Source: Mycolicibacterium sp. BiH015 (lineage in GTDB: Bacteria; Actinomycetota; Actinomycetes; Mycobacteriales; Mycobacteriaceae). From it: 64,000 nt of DNA. The position numbers and the translations under genes are program-made. The notes beneath the pieces were generated by a model that made no database searches, was not told the origin of the DNA, and saw only the letters and a list, made by a program, of their open reading frames with translations. The stretch is taken from assembly GCF_027706845.1 (NCBI RefSeq), contig NZ_JAQGCZ010000013.1:1-64000 (forward strand), read 5' to 3'. Positions 1 through 7,239 of this stretch are shown piece by piece. Every line of letters starts with the position of its first letter. The stretch's first letter is position 1.

Positions 1-417
1 GAGGGCGGCTGCACCAAACCCGGCTGCACCATCGGCGCCTACGGCTGCCAGGTCCATCACGTCACCGCCGACTGGGTTGACGGCGGCAACACCAACGTCA
101 ACGACCTCGGCCTGGCCTGTGGACCCGACAACCGCAGTGTCAGCGACGGCGGCTGGGCCACCCAGATGAACCAACGCTGCGAAGTCGAATGGACCCCACC
201 ACCACCCCTAGACACCGGCCAAACCCGAATCAACACCTACCACCGACCCGAACTACTCCTGCGCCCAGAACCGGGGCCAGACAACGACACCGCGACAGCA
301 ACGGACGACCAACACGTCGACCAAACCCGCCCAGACGGCAAGACCCAAGGCCCCGACACCGCCGACCAAGCCACCGAACCCGGCGGACCCGCACCACCGG
401 ACAACCAAGCCGCCTGA
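1..417 (+). CDS. HNH endonuclease / DUF222 (13E12 repeat family) protein, 3' part
   Basis: The open frame runs from base 1 without a start, so only the C-terminal 138 codons are present. It shows the zinc/HNH signature of the 13E12/DUF222 family: Cys-x4-Cys, then a Q-V-H-H doublet and a downstream A-D-W...G-G-x-T-N-x-x-N-L-G-L-A-C motif. After the HNH the protein ends in a Pro/Asp/Thr-rich disordered tail. These proteins are multicopy in mycobacteria and are thought to be nucleases of mobile or REP13E12 elements. Activity cannot be judged because the N-terminal DUF222 domain lies outside the window. Confidence 0.8.
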   Translation, partial: EGGCTKPGCTIGAYGCQVHHVTADWVDGGNTNVNDLGLACGPDNRSVSDGGWATQMNQRCEVEWTPPPPLDTGQTRINTYHRPELLLRPEPGPDNDTATATDDQHVDQTRPDGKTQGPDTADQATEPGGPAPPDNQAA

Positions 418-427
418 CCGGCCATCC

Positions 428-1027
428 TCACACCGGCGGCTCGGGATCGTATTGAATCCCGCGCCGAACCTCACGCGCGCGATCGATGCCGGCAAGGCGA
501 GAGACCAGGTGCAGCGCCATATCGATACCGGCGGACACACCCGCGGAGGTGATCGTGTCGTCGCAGTCGACGAAGCGCGCCTCGGCGCGCACGTCGATCG
601 TGGGATCGAGCTGAGCGAGCACGTCGAGAGACTTCCAATGCGTGGTGGCGGCGCGGCTGCGCAGAATGCCGGCTGCCGCATACACCAACGAGCCCGTGCA
701 CACGCTGGTCATCAATGTGCCGTCGTCTCGGCGGCGGCGGACCCACTCGAGTCTCGCTTCGTCCTTGAGCTGCGGTCGGGTGCCCTGCCCGCCGGGGTAT
801 ATCAGCACGTCCAGGCCGGGACGGTCGGCTTCGCTGTGATCGACGAGAACCGTCAATCCCTTGGCGCACAACACTTCACCACCCGATTGGGAGAAGGTGT
901 ACACCCGCCAGCCGTCTTCGGGCCACGTCCGGGTCCAGAACGACAGGACTTCCCACGGTCCGATCGCATCGAGTTCCTCGACACCGGGGAACAGCAGGAT
1001 TCCGATGTGTTTGGGCTCGTCCGTCAT
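428..1027 (-). CDS. DJ-1/PfpI (GlxA-like) family protein
   Basis: A 199-residue protein of the class I glutamine amidotransferase-like DJ-1/PfpI superfamily. The nucleophile elbow is visible as T-S-V-C-T-G-S near residue 110, and an acidic residue sits at the family position in P-G-V-E-E-L-D near residue 17. The length suits isonitrile-hydratase or stress-protein relatives; there is no AraC DNA-binding domain, so it is not a GlxA regulator. It starts 17 bases after the stop of the SRPBCC gene and is probably the last gene of the arsR-SRPBCC-PfpI operon. Substrate unknown. Confidence 0.8.
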   Translation of the reverse strand: MTDEPKHIGILLFPGVEELDAIGPWEVLSFWTRTWPEDGWRVYTFSQSGGEVLCAKGLTVLVDHSEADRPGLDVLIYPGGQGTRPQLKDEARLEWVRRRRDDGTLMTSVCTGSLVYAAAGILRSRAATTHWKSLDVLAQLDPTIDVRAEARFVDCDDTITSAGVSAGIDMALHLVSRLAGIDRAREVRRGIQYDPEPPV

Positions 1028-1044
1028 GGCTCAACGATGCCGCA

Positions 1045-1695
1045 TCAGGACGCCTCCGACGGAGGAGGGTCGCCACGAAAGAAGGCGATCGAGTTGTCCG
1101 CGGAACGGCGTGCCACACCGGCGTCCTCGCCCGAGGCCACCTGTGCTGCGTACCAGCCCTCGCCGGCGTCGCGGATGTAGTTCCTGCCTTCGCCTGTGGT
1201 GGCCCACTCCTCTTCCTTGAATTCGTCGGGCACGGCCGCGCCGGTTTCCAGGTAGATGCCCAGCCCGAGCAGCGCCAGATCCCAACCGATGCCGACGGCG
1301 CCAGGTCCGTACTGGGGCCACATGTCGTCGTCGGCCAGGGCGATGTGGTCGAGTTGCATGCGCGCCCGTTCGGGGCCTTCGTCGATGACGGTCAGCTCTA
1401 TCCAGCTGACGCCGCCGCCGAATTCCCATGTGGCGGTGAAGGTTCGGGGCGGATCGCACGTCAGAATCGTGCCTGACGCGTTGCCTTCGACCTGGTAGGT
1501 CCCGTTCAAGCGGAGATCTCCGTGTACCGGGGCGAACCATCTCGGTAGCCGCTCGGCGTTGGTGCACGCATCCCACAGATCCTCGGCATCGGTGGGGTAG
1601 CTACGGCTGAGTGTGACGACGCGTGCCTCTCCGGCTTCCAAGGTCCGGCTTCCCACCGTCCGCTGCACCGCATTGACGTGATGGCTGACATCCAT
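1045..1695 (-). CDS. SRPBCC (AHSA1/START-like) domain protein
   Basis: A 216-residue protein with the AHSA1-type ligand-binding fold: an N-terminal strand ending in a 'DLWDACT' helix, 'RLPRWFAP', then the 'GTYQVEGNASGTI' and 'TWEFGG' strands and a long C-terminal helix. The ATG at 1695 is chosen because an AAGGAG ribosome site lies 7-12 bases upstream; the frame stays open further upstream only by overlapping arsR. An ArsR gene immediately upstream (14-base gap) is the common arrangement for this family, where the regulator controls a hydrophobic-ligand-binding or stress protein. Ligand unknown. Confidence 0.85.
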   Translation of the reverse strand: MDVSHHVNAVQRTVGSRTLEAGEARVVTLSRSYPTDAEDLWDACTNAERLPRWFAPVHGDLRLNGTYQVEGNASGTILTCDPPRTFTATWEFGGGVSWIELTVIDEGPERARMQLDHIALADDDMWPQYGPGAVGIGWDLALLGLGIYLETGAAVPDEFKEEEWATTGEGRNYIRDAGEGWYAAQVASGEDAGVARRSADNSIAFFRGDPPPSEAS

Positions 1696-1709
1696 GTTGT
1701 GGTTCTCCT

Positions 1710-2075
1710 TCAGTGGTCGTCGCGCGCGTCCGGACGGCGCTGCCGCTTGCCTCGGGCGATCTCGGTGGACAGCGCGTCGAGACGCGGCGTCCAGAATCGG
1801 CGGAAGTTGTTCAGCCATTCGTCGACGTCGCGCAGTGCCGTCGGATCCACCGCGTACATCCGCCGCTGCCCGTCGGGCCGCACGGTGGTGAATCCGTTGT
1901 CCCGCAACACTTTCAGATGTTGGGAGACCGCGGGTTGGGTGATCGAGAATTCCTCCTGGATCGCTGCGGTGAGTGCCCCTGCGGACTGCTCGCCCTGTGC
2001 GAGCAGCTCGAGGATCCGGCGTCGCACCGGATCGCCCAGAACGTCGAACGCGTGCACAACTAAAGATAAAACCAT
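1710..2075 (-). CDS. ArsR/SmtB-family transcriptional regulator
   Basis: A 121-residue winged-helix regulator: 'LGDPVRRRILELLA' opens the fold and 'ITQPAVSQHLKVLRDNG' is the recognition helix (about residues 45-61), followed by the wing 'RPDGQRRMYAVD'. It contains no cysteine at all, so it lacks the metal sites of classical ArsR/SmtB proteins and belongs to the metal-independent group that pairs with SRPBCC proteins. A 14-bp perfect palindrome ends one base before its ATG and probably serves as its own operator. It heads the arsR-SRPBCC-PfpI operon. Confidence 0.9.
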   Translation of the reverse strand: MVLSLVVHAFDVLGDPVRRRILELLAQGEQSAGALTAAIQEEFSITQPAVSQHLKVLRDNGFTTVRPDGQRRMYAVDPTALRDVDEWLNNFRRFWTPRLDALSTEIARGKRQRRPDARDDH

Positions 2076-2076
2076 C

Positions 2077-2090
2077 GACTTATATAAGTC
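2077..2090. promoter_or_regulatory. Palindromic operator / -10 region of the arsR operon
   Basis: GACTTATATAAGTC is a perfect 14-bp palindrome ending one base before the arsR ATG. Read on the minus strand it contains a TATATA -10-like hexamer only about five bases from the ATG, which would make the transcript leaderless or nearly so. Autorepression by the ArsR protein is inferred. Confidence 0.55.
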
Positions 2091-2099
2091 AATAGTTAT

Positions 2100-2576
2100 T
2101 TACAGGGCGGACGAGGCCATCGCTTGTTGCAGTCCGCGGGTCGCCAGCACGTCGGCCAGCTCGTTGTCGGCCACCCCCGAGTGCCCCTTTACCCAGAACC
2201 ACTCGACCTGGTGTCGGGCACAGGCCGTGCGCAACCGGCGCCACAGATCGGCGTTCTTCACTGGCTGCTTGGCCGCCGTCATCCACCCGTTGCGTTCCCA
2301 CCCGAGCACCCACTTCGTGATGCCGTTGCGGACGTAGGTGCTGTCCGTGTACAGGTGCACCGTCACGGGCCTGGTGAGCGCCTCGAGCGCCATGATCGGC
2401 GCCGTCAGTTCCATCCGGTTGTTGCTCGTCGAGCCGGCCTCTCCGCCGCACATCTCGCGCACGTGGTGGCGTTGCCGCAGCACGGCTCCCCATCCGCCAG
2501 GGCCGGGATTGGGACGGCAGCCGCCGTCTGTGTGGATGACCACGACGTCGTGATCGACTGGAGCGCGGTCGGTCAT
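2100..2576 (-). CDS. rnhA: Ribonuclease HI
   Basis: A 158-residue type 1 RNase H that cleaves the RNA strand of RNA-DNA hybrids. All four acidic catalytic positions are visible: Asp in 'IHTDGGC', Glu in 'NNRMELTAP', Asp in 'LYTDSTYV' and Asp in 'GVADNELAD'; the 'KGHSG' loop His is also present. The ATG at 2576 overlaps the VOC gene stop (ATGA), so it is translationally coupled as the third gene of the nitroreductase-VOC-rnhA operon. M. smegmatis has a comparable stand-alone RNase HI in addition to the bifunctional RnhC. Confidence 0.95.
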   Translation of the reverse strand: MTDRAPVDHDVVVIHTDGGCRPNPGPGGWGAVLRQRHHVREMCGGEAGSTSNNRMELTAPIMALEALTRPVTVHLYTDSTYVRNGITKWVLGWERNGWMTAAKQPVKNADLWRRLRTACARHQVEWFWVKGHSGVADNELADVLATRGLQQAMASSAL

Positions 2577-3211
2577 GTGCCGAGAATAGGCGAGGAGATG
2601 AACGCCGTCCGGACCGACATTCCGAAGTCGCGGTGACGCAGTGTGGTGATGCGGCGGCCTGGCTGCACCGCGTCTTTGACCGGCGTGGTGCGCTCGCCGA
2701 GAAACGCCGCAGTGGCATCGATATCCGCAACGGTGAACGTAATGCCCCACAGCGTCGAGGGCCCATCGCCGGCAACCCCGGGCGAACCGACAAGCTCGAC
2801 GATGACCTCGCCGAACCGGAAGAAGATCTGCCGGATGGGTCTGCCACCGAGTTCGGCGTCCCGCTCACGGCGCGGCGCCGCGCCGATCTCACTGAGCGCC
2901 GCGACGGTCCGGACGAGGTCGGGGGACAGCAGCACGACATGATCGATCGCGACGACGCCGTTGGCGTGCGCACCCGCTGACTCCGCCTCGAAGTCCGACG
3001 TCGCGGTAGGAATGCCGTCCACGTGAGGCGGACTGTCGGCCGGGAGTCCCCCGAGCGACCATCCGACGATGCCGACGCCCGACTCACGCCCCACCAGACG
3101 GATGCCGACCTCTCCGACACGACAACGATCGGCGGGGCCGACCTCGAAGCCGGCCATCTCCCACGCCTCCGCGGGATCGGCGACGACGAGCTCGTCGACC
3201 GACAGGCTCAA
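2573..3211 (-). CDS. Glyoxalase/VOC-fold protein (TTG start)
   Basis: About 212 residues; the clearest domain is the C-terminal VOC module beginning '[12 protein letters not shown]' with later strands '[14 protein letters not shown]' and '[13 protein letters not shown]'. No ATG or GTG is suitably placed. The TTG at 3211 overlaps the upstream nitroreductase stop as TTGA, mirroring the ATGA overlap with rnhA at the other end, so TTG initiation by coupling is the best choice. Two half-domains may be present, the N-terminal one degenerate. Substrate unknown; glyoxalase chemistry itself is not implied. Confidence 0.75.
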   Translation of the reverse strand: MSLSVDELVVADPAEAWEMAGFEVGPADRCRVGEVGIRLVGRESGVGIVGWSLGGLPADSPPHVDGIPTATSDFEAESAGAHANGVVAIDHVVLLSPDLVRTVAALSEIGAAPRRERDAELGGRPIRQIFFRFGEVIVELVGSPGVAGDGPSTLWGITFTVADIDATAAFLGERTTPVKDAVQPGRRITTLRHRDFGMSVRTAFISSPILGT

Positions 3212-3696
3212 GGGGTGAAGACGTCGATGGGCTTGCCGAGGGCCAGCATCACGAGTGGGATACGGCGACTCGTGGACTGCTGATACGTGATGTAGGGCGG
3301 ATAGAGGTGCGTCATGTAGGACCACACTTCGTGGCGTTCCTCGTCGCTCGGCTCACGCCACGTCGCTTCGAAGGCTTGCGTCGCGATCTGAACCTCGACC
3401 GTGCCGCTTGCCTGGATGTTGAGGTACCACTCGGGGTGGCTGTCGGCACCACCCTTGGACGCGACGATGACCAATTCGCCGCCGAAGTTCCCGTAGATCA
3501 ACGGTTTTACGTATGTCGTGCCGGAGTTACGACCGCGGAACCTGATCAGGCAATGCGTGGTGAACGCCCGGCCGCCGACGTCGGCAAGGTCCATGATGTG
3601 CCCGCGGGTGCCGCCAGAACTCAGATACTCATCGAGATGCCGGCTGATCCAATCCTCGCGTTCAGGCCGGATCGCGTCGGCGTCGGCGTTACCCAT
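3208..3696 (-). CDS. Ddn-type deazaflavin (F420)-dependent nitroreductase family protein
   Basis: A 162-residue protein of the F420H2-dependent quinone reductase/nitroreductase family (PF04075 type). Family marks include 'RFRGRNSGTTYVKPLIYG', 'VIVASKGGADSHPEWYLNI', the central V-Q-I strand and the C-terminal R-x-I-P-L-V-M-L segment. These enzymes use F420H2 to reduce quinones or nitro compounds and protect against oxidative stress. The ATG at 3696 is preceded by an AAGGGG ribosome site. It is the first gene of a tightly overlapping operon with the VOC protein and rnhA. Confidence 0.88.
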   Translation of the reverse strand: MGNADADAIRPEREDWISRHLDEYLSSGGTRGHIMDLADVGGRAFTTHCLIRFRGRNSGTTYVKPLIYGNFGGELVIVASKGGADSHPEWYLNIQASGTVEVQIATQAFEATWREPSDEERHEVWSYMTHLYPPYITYQQSTSRRIPLVMLALGKPIDVFTP

Positions 3697-3769
3697 CGGC
3701 AGTCCCCTTCGTCTGTTCGTCCGAACCCGCTGCTGACTGTAGCGCTACGCCAGCGGGGGACGTGAAGGG

Positions 3770-4045
3770 TCAGTCGTCGTCCTTCTTGTCGTCGTCCTTC
3801 GTGTCGTCGTCTGTGGTGTTGTCGGGCTTCTCGCCGTTGTCCTCGTCGTCGGTGTCGCTCTCGGACTTCTCGTCCTTGGACGCCGCGCCGCCGAGTTCGA
3901 GGACCGCCCAGTGGCTCGGCGACAGGTACACCGACCACTTGCCCTTCTCGCGACCTAGCTTGAGGACACCGTCGTCGATCTCCCATTTGGTGTCGTCATC
4001 GTGCTGGGATTCTTGTCCGTCGGAATACGTGAGTTTGAAGGCCAT
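3770..4045 (-). CDS. Hypothetical protein with acidic Asp/Lys tail
   Basis: A 91-residue protein. Residues 1-52 form a compact, probably beta-rich unit ('FKLTYSDGQ', 'WEIDDGVLKLG', 'WSVYLSPSHWAVLELG'). The remainder is a low-complexity Asp/Lys/Glu/Thr tail ending in repeated Asp-Asp-Lys. The ATG at 4045 is the natural start of the conserved part. No family recognised beyond a small uncharacterised mycobacterial protein. It lies between the MFS and nitroreductase operons on the same strand; a role cannot be inferred. Confidence 0.65.
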   Translation of the reverse strand: MAFKLTYSDGQESQHDDDTKWEIDDGVLKLGREKGKWSVYLSPSHWAVLELGGAASKDEKSESDTDDEDNGEKPDNTTDDDTKDDDKKDDD

Positions 4046-4073
4046 GGTGTCGGATGCCCGCAACCGAGTGCGG

Positions 4074-5306
4074 CTAATCGCGCGCGAACCTGTTGTCGCT
4101 ATGCCTCTGCAGCACGACCGACACGGTGAGAATGGCGATGCCGGCGAGGGCGAGCACCGCACCCGCGGCGGCAGGCGCGGTGTAGCCGAACCCTGCCGCG
4201 ATCACCAGGCCGCCGACCCAGGCCCCCGTCGCGTTCCCGATGTTGAGCGCTGAATGGTTCAGTGCCGCAGCCAGAGTCTGGGCATCGTGGGCGACGTCCA
4301 TCAGCCGGGTCTGCAATGCGGGCCCGACCGCGGAGCCGGTGAGTCCGATGCCGAAGAGCACCAGCAGCGCGGTCCAGGGGTTGTGGGAGGCCGCCACGAA
4401 GACGGTGAGCATGGTCGCCAGCGCGCCCATCGACAGGTACAGCGCCCGGATCACCGACCGGTCGGCGAGCCGCCCACCGACGAGATTTCCGAAGAACATG
4501 CCGAGGCCGAACATCATGAGTGCCAACGGAACCAGCGAACGCGGGAGGCCTGCGACGTCGGTCATCGTCGTGGTCACGTACGTGTACACGGCGAACATGC
4601 CGCCGAAGCCGATCATCCCGACCAGCAGGGCGAGCCACACCTGAGGGCGGCGCAGCGCGCCCAGTTCGGTGAGTGGGCTGGTGGCCCGGATGGCCTTCAG
4701 CTGGTTGGGCAACCAGAACCACAGAGCGACCAGCGTCAGGAGGCCGACGACCACCACGAGGCCGAAAGCTGCCCGCCACCCCAGAGATTGGCCGAGCCAC
4801 GATGCCATCGGGACGCCGAGCACGGTGGCGACGGTCAGTCCGGTCAGGACGTGCGCGACGGCCTTGGCACGGTTCTGCGGACCCATCAAATGGGCGGCGA
4901 CGAGCGCCGCGACACCGAAATACGCGCCGTGCGGCAGGCCGGCGAGGAATCTCGCTGCGATCAGTGACTCGTAGGACGGAGCCACCATGCTGGCGAGGTT
5001 GCCCACGGTGAACAAGGCCATCAGTGCCAGCAGAAGCTTTCTCCGCGCCATCCGGGCCGTCACCGCCGCGATCAGCGGCGCGCCCACCACGACACCGAGC
5101 GCATAGGCCGAAATGACATGCCCTGCAGTGGGTTCGGAAATGCCGAGGGCGAGGGCGATGTCGGGCAGCAGTCCCATGGCCACGAATTCCGTCGTCCCGA
5201 TACCGAATCCGCCGAGCGCGAGTGCGACGACGGCGAGCCAGCGCACGACGGGATCGGGGGCCACCACCGACACGGGGCCGGACGGGCGGTCGAGGGTCGC
5301 GGTCAT
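4074..5306 (-). CDS. MFS transporter (AraJ/DHA1-like)
   Basis: A 410-residue, 12-helix major facilitator permease. The first helix carries 'GFGIGTTEFVAMGLLP', the hallmark of the AraJ/Bcr-type DHA1 exporters. The loop 2-3 motif A is present in the form G-A-P-L-I-A-A-V-T-A-R-M-A-R-R-K, and 'HGAYFGVAALVA' lies in helix 5. The ATG at 5306 overlaps the stop of the aldolase-like gene by four bases (ATGA), so the two are translationally coupled. Probable proton-coupled sugar, metabolite or drug exporter; the ROK regulator next door hints at a sugar-related substrate. Confidence 0.88.
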   Translation of the reverse strand: MTATLDRPSGPVSVVAPDPVVRWLAVVALALGGFGIGTTEFVAMGLLPDIALALGISEPTAGHVISAYALGVVVGAPLIAAVTARMARRKLLLALMALFTVGNLASMVAPSYESLIAARFLAGLPHGAYFGVAALVAAHLMGPQNRAKAVAHVLTGLTVATVLGVPMASWLGQSLGWRAAFGLVVVVGLLTLVALWFWLPNQLKAIRATSPLTELGALRRPQVWLALLVGMIGFGGMFAVYTYVTTTMTDVAGLPRSLVPLALMMFGLGMFFGNLVGGRLADRSVIRALYLSMGALATMLTVFVAASHNPWTALLVLFGIGLTGSAVGPALQTRLMDVAHDAQTLAAALNHSALNIGNATGAWVGGLVIAAGFGYTAPAAAGAVLALAGIAILTVSVVLQRHSDNRFARD

Positions 5307-5965
5307 AGCGCTCGGATGGCGGTCACGGTCGGTTTGCTGAGCTTGACGGCGACGTCGGCCAGCCTGCGGATGCGTTCCCAATCGCGGCGCCGCATCGCCT
5401 CGGCCGGAGCGAGCCAGTCCGCAATGACGCAGCCGACGTTCGGGGTGGCGAGGTATCCGGTCAAGTCGGCGGCGGTGACACCGCCGGAGACGCAGAACCG
5501 GGCCGCGGGCACGAACGCGGCCAGCGTCCGCAGATGCCGAACGCCGCCCGAGGCGGCAGCGGGGTGCAGCACCATGTCGGTATAGCCGTTCGCCACGAGC
5601 TCCGCGGCCTCGTCGGCAGTCTTTGCGCCAGGGAGGTGGGGCAGCTCGGTCGCGCGCATCGCGCTCCGCAACGCGGCAGGACCCTCGGTCGCGACGAGGA
5701 ACTCCGCGCCGGCCGCGCGGGCCAGCTCCGGCTGCTCGATGTGGGTGATCTCCCCGGCGCCCACGATGACCTCGGGGGCCTCCGCGACGATGCGCGCGAT
5801 GGCATCCAGCGCCAGGGGCCCGTCGAGCGCCACCTGGACGAGGGATAGCCCCGCGGCGCTGATCGCGCGCGCGACAGGGACTGCAGCCGACACGTCGGAT
5901 GCGCTGCGCACGCTGATGATGGGCATCACCGGGGCGACGTCCAGCAGCGATCGTGGCTCCTTCAT
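5303..5965 (-). CDS. KDPG-aldolase (Eda)-like protein lacking catalytic residues
   Basis: A 220-residue TIM-barrel protein that aligns along its length with KDPG/KHG aldolase: 'VMPIISVRS', 'VIVGAGEI', 'LPHLPGAKTADE', 'HPAAASGGVRHL', 'RFCVSGGVTAADL' and 'WLAPAEAMRRRDW'. The Schiff-base lysine of E. coli Eda (F-K-F-F-P-A-E) is replaced here by M-V-L-H-P-A-A. The general acid/base glutamate (L-E-V-T-L-R) is replaced by V-Q-V-A-L-D. It is therefore unlikely to be a class I aldolase. It is co-translated with the MFS gene and divergent from a ROK regulator; a sugar-phosphate-binding or different lyase/isomerase role is possible. Confidence 0.8.
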   Translation of the reverse strand: MKEPRSLLDVAPVMPIISVRSASDVSAAVPVARAISAAGLSLVQVALDGPLALDAIARIVAEAPEVIVGAGEITHIEQPELARAAGAEFLVATEGPAALRSAMRATELPHLPGAKTADEAAELVANGYTDMVLHPAAASGGVRHLRTLAAFVPAARFCVSGGVTAADLTGYLATPNVGCVIADWLAPAEAMRRRDWERIRRLADVAVKLSKPTVTAIRAL

Positions 5966-5986
5966 GACATCGACGGTAGACCCGGT

Positions 5987-6017
5987 TTATGTACTTCTCA
6001 ATCCAACTTATGTACTT
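5987..6017. promoter_or_regulatory. Direct-repeat operator between the Eda-like gene and the ROK gene
   Basis: TTATGTACTT occurs at 5987-5996 and again at 6008-6017, exactly 21 bp (two helical turns) apart, in the 86-base divergent intergenic space. This phasing suits two protomers of one regulator on the same DNA face; the adjacent ROK repressor is the obvious candidate. Inference only. Confidence 0.5.
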
Positions 6018-6051
6018 GAAATGCAGAAGTGGTCGGGGTTACGCTCCGTGA

Positions 6052-7233
6052 ATGGCCTTGTTCAGGACACCGTCAGCAATCTCGGTGGGGGAGCTCTACG
6101 CCCTCATCAGGAAGAAGAGAGACCTGACGCGCACCGAGATCGGCAAACTCACAGGTTTGTCGCGAACGGCAGTGACTGCCAGGGTGAGGGAACTCACGTC
6201 CCGGGGGTTGATCGTCGAACACGAACAGGCGCCCTCGACCGGAGGCCGCCCCGCCGCCCTGCTGAGCTTCAACGCCGGCGCGGGCGCCGTGCTGTCGGTC
6301 GCCGTCGGCGGAAGCCGGACCCGCCTGGCAGTGTGCAACCTGGCCGGCGACGTCCTGGTGGCCGCCGACGTCGACCAGGAGCCCGGGCTTGCGCCAGGAG
6401 ACCTGATGCCGGAGGTCGTCACGCGCCTCGGCGGGCTTGTCGCCGAGGCGGGGCTTCGTGGCGATCAGGTCTTCGGTGTCGGACTGAGCCTGCCCGGCGC
6501 GGTGGACCAACTGCGGGGCAGCAGTGTAGACACCCCGGTGCTCAGCGGCTGGGACGGTGCTCCGTTGATCCCGTACTTCCGTGAGCTCACCGACGCGCCG
6601 GTTGTGCTCGGCAACGACGCCAACGTCATCGCTCTCGCCGAATGGCGCGCCGGAGCCGGTCGGGGCTTCGACGACCTGCTCGCCATCAAGGTGTCCACCG
6701 GGCTGGGCGCAGGCATCATCGCCGGTGGCGCATTGCAGTGTGGCGCCATGTGCGCCGCCGGCGAATTCGGTCACAACAAGACCTCTGCCGCAGACGGCCG
6801 CGCCTGCCGCTGTGGTGACATCGGCTGCCTTGAGACCGTCGCGGGTGGCTGGGCGCTGACGCGCCTTCTCGCCGATGAGGGCAGGCCGGTGCAGAATCTG
6901 CGCGACATCGTGACACTGGCCCACAGTGGAGATGCGCTGGCACGCAGGCTTATTCGCGACAGCGGTCGGCACGTCGGCGAGGTGCTCGCTGCGGCCGTGA
7001 ATCTGCTGAACCCCGCAGCCCTGGTGGTCGGCGGCGACGTGGCCGGGGCCTACGACATATTTGTCGCCGGTCTGCGAGAAACGTTGTACGGCAACGCGAC
7101 CACGCTTGCAACGCGGGCCCTCGAAATCGTCCCGGCCGAATTCGGCGACAGGGGCGGCGTCATCGGCAGCGCGATGATGGTGCTCGACCACGTCCTCGAC
7201 CCGCAGGCCGTCGACGCCCTTGTCGCAGCCTGA
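6052..7233 (+). CDS. ROK-family transcriptional regulator
   Basis: A 393-residue ROK protein with an N-terminal winged helix-turn-helix ('LTRTEIGKLTGLSRTAVTARVREL', split over residues 25-48) and the wing 'STGGRPAALLSF', followed by a sugar-kinase-like fold. The ROK signature is clear: 'GNDANVIALAEW', and 'GEFGHN' followed by C-R-C-G-D-I-G-C-L-E, which supplies the zinc-binding cysteines. Such proteins repress sugar uptake and use genes until a sugar or sugar phosphate binds. It is divergent from the MFS/Eda-like pair, with phased direct repeats between them, so it probably controls that pair. Confidence 0.92.
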   Translation: MALFRTPSAISVGELYALIRKKRDLTRTEIGKLTGLSRTAVTARVRELTSRGLIVEHEQAPSTGGRPAALLSFNAGAGAVLSVAVGGSRTRLAVCNLAGDVLVAADVDQEPGLAPGDLMPEVVTRLGGLVAEAGLRGDQVFGVGLSLPGAVDQLRGSSVDTPVLSGWDGAPLIPYFRELTDAPVVLGNDANVIALAEWRAGAGRGFDDLLAIKVSTGLGAGIIAGGALQCGAMCAAGEFGHNKTSAADGRACRCGDIGCLETVAGGWALTRLLADEGRPVQNLRDIVTLAHSGDALARRLIRDSGRHVGEVLAAAVNLLNPAALVVGGDVAGAYDIFVAGLRETLYGNATTLATRALEIVPAEFGDRGGVIGSAMMVLDHVLDPQAVDALVAA

Positions 7234-7239
7234 GGCCGC

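Noticed and set aside
1-417. Possible insertion sequence because of the 13E12/HNH fragment
   Set aside because: Only the 3' part of the gene is visible; no terminal repeats or transposase could be seen.
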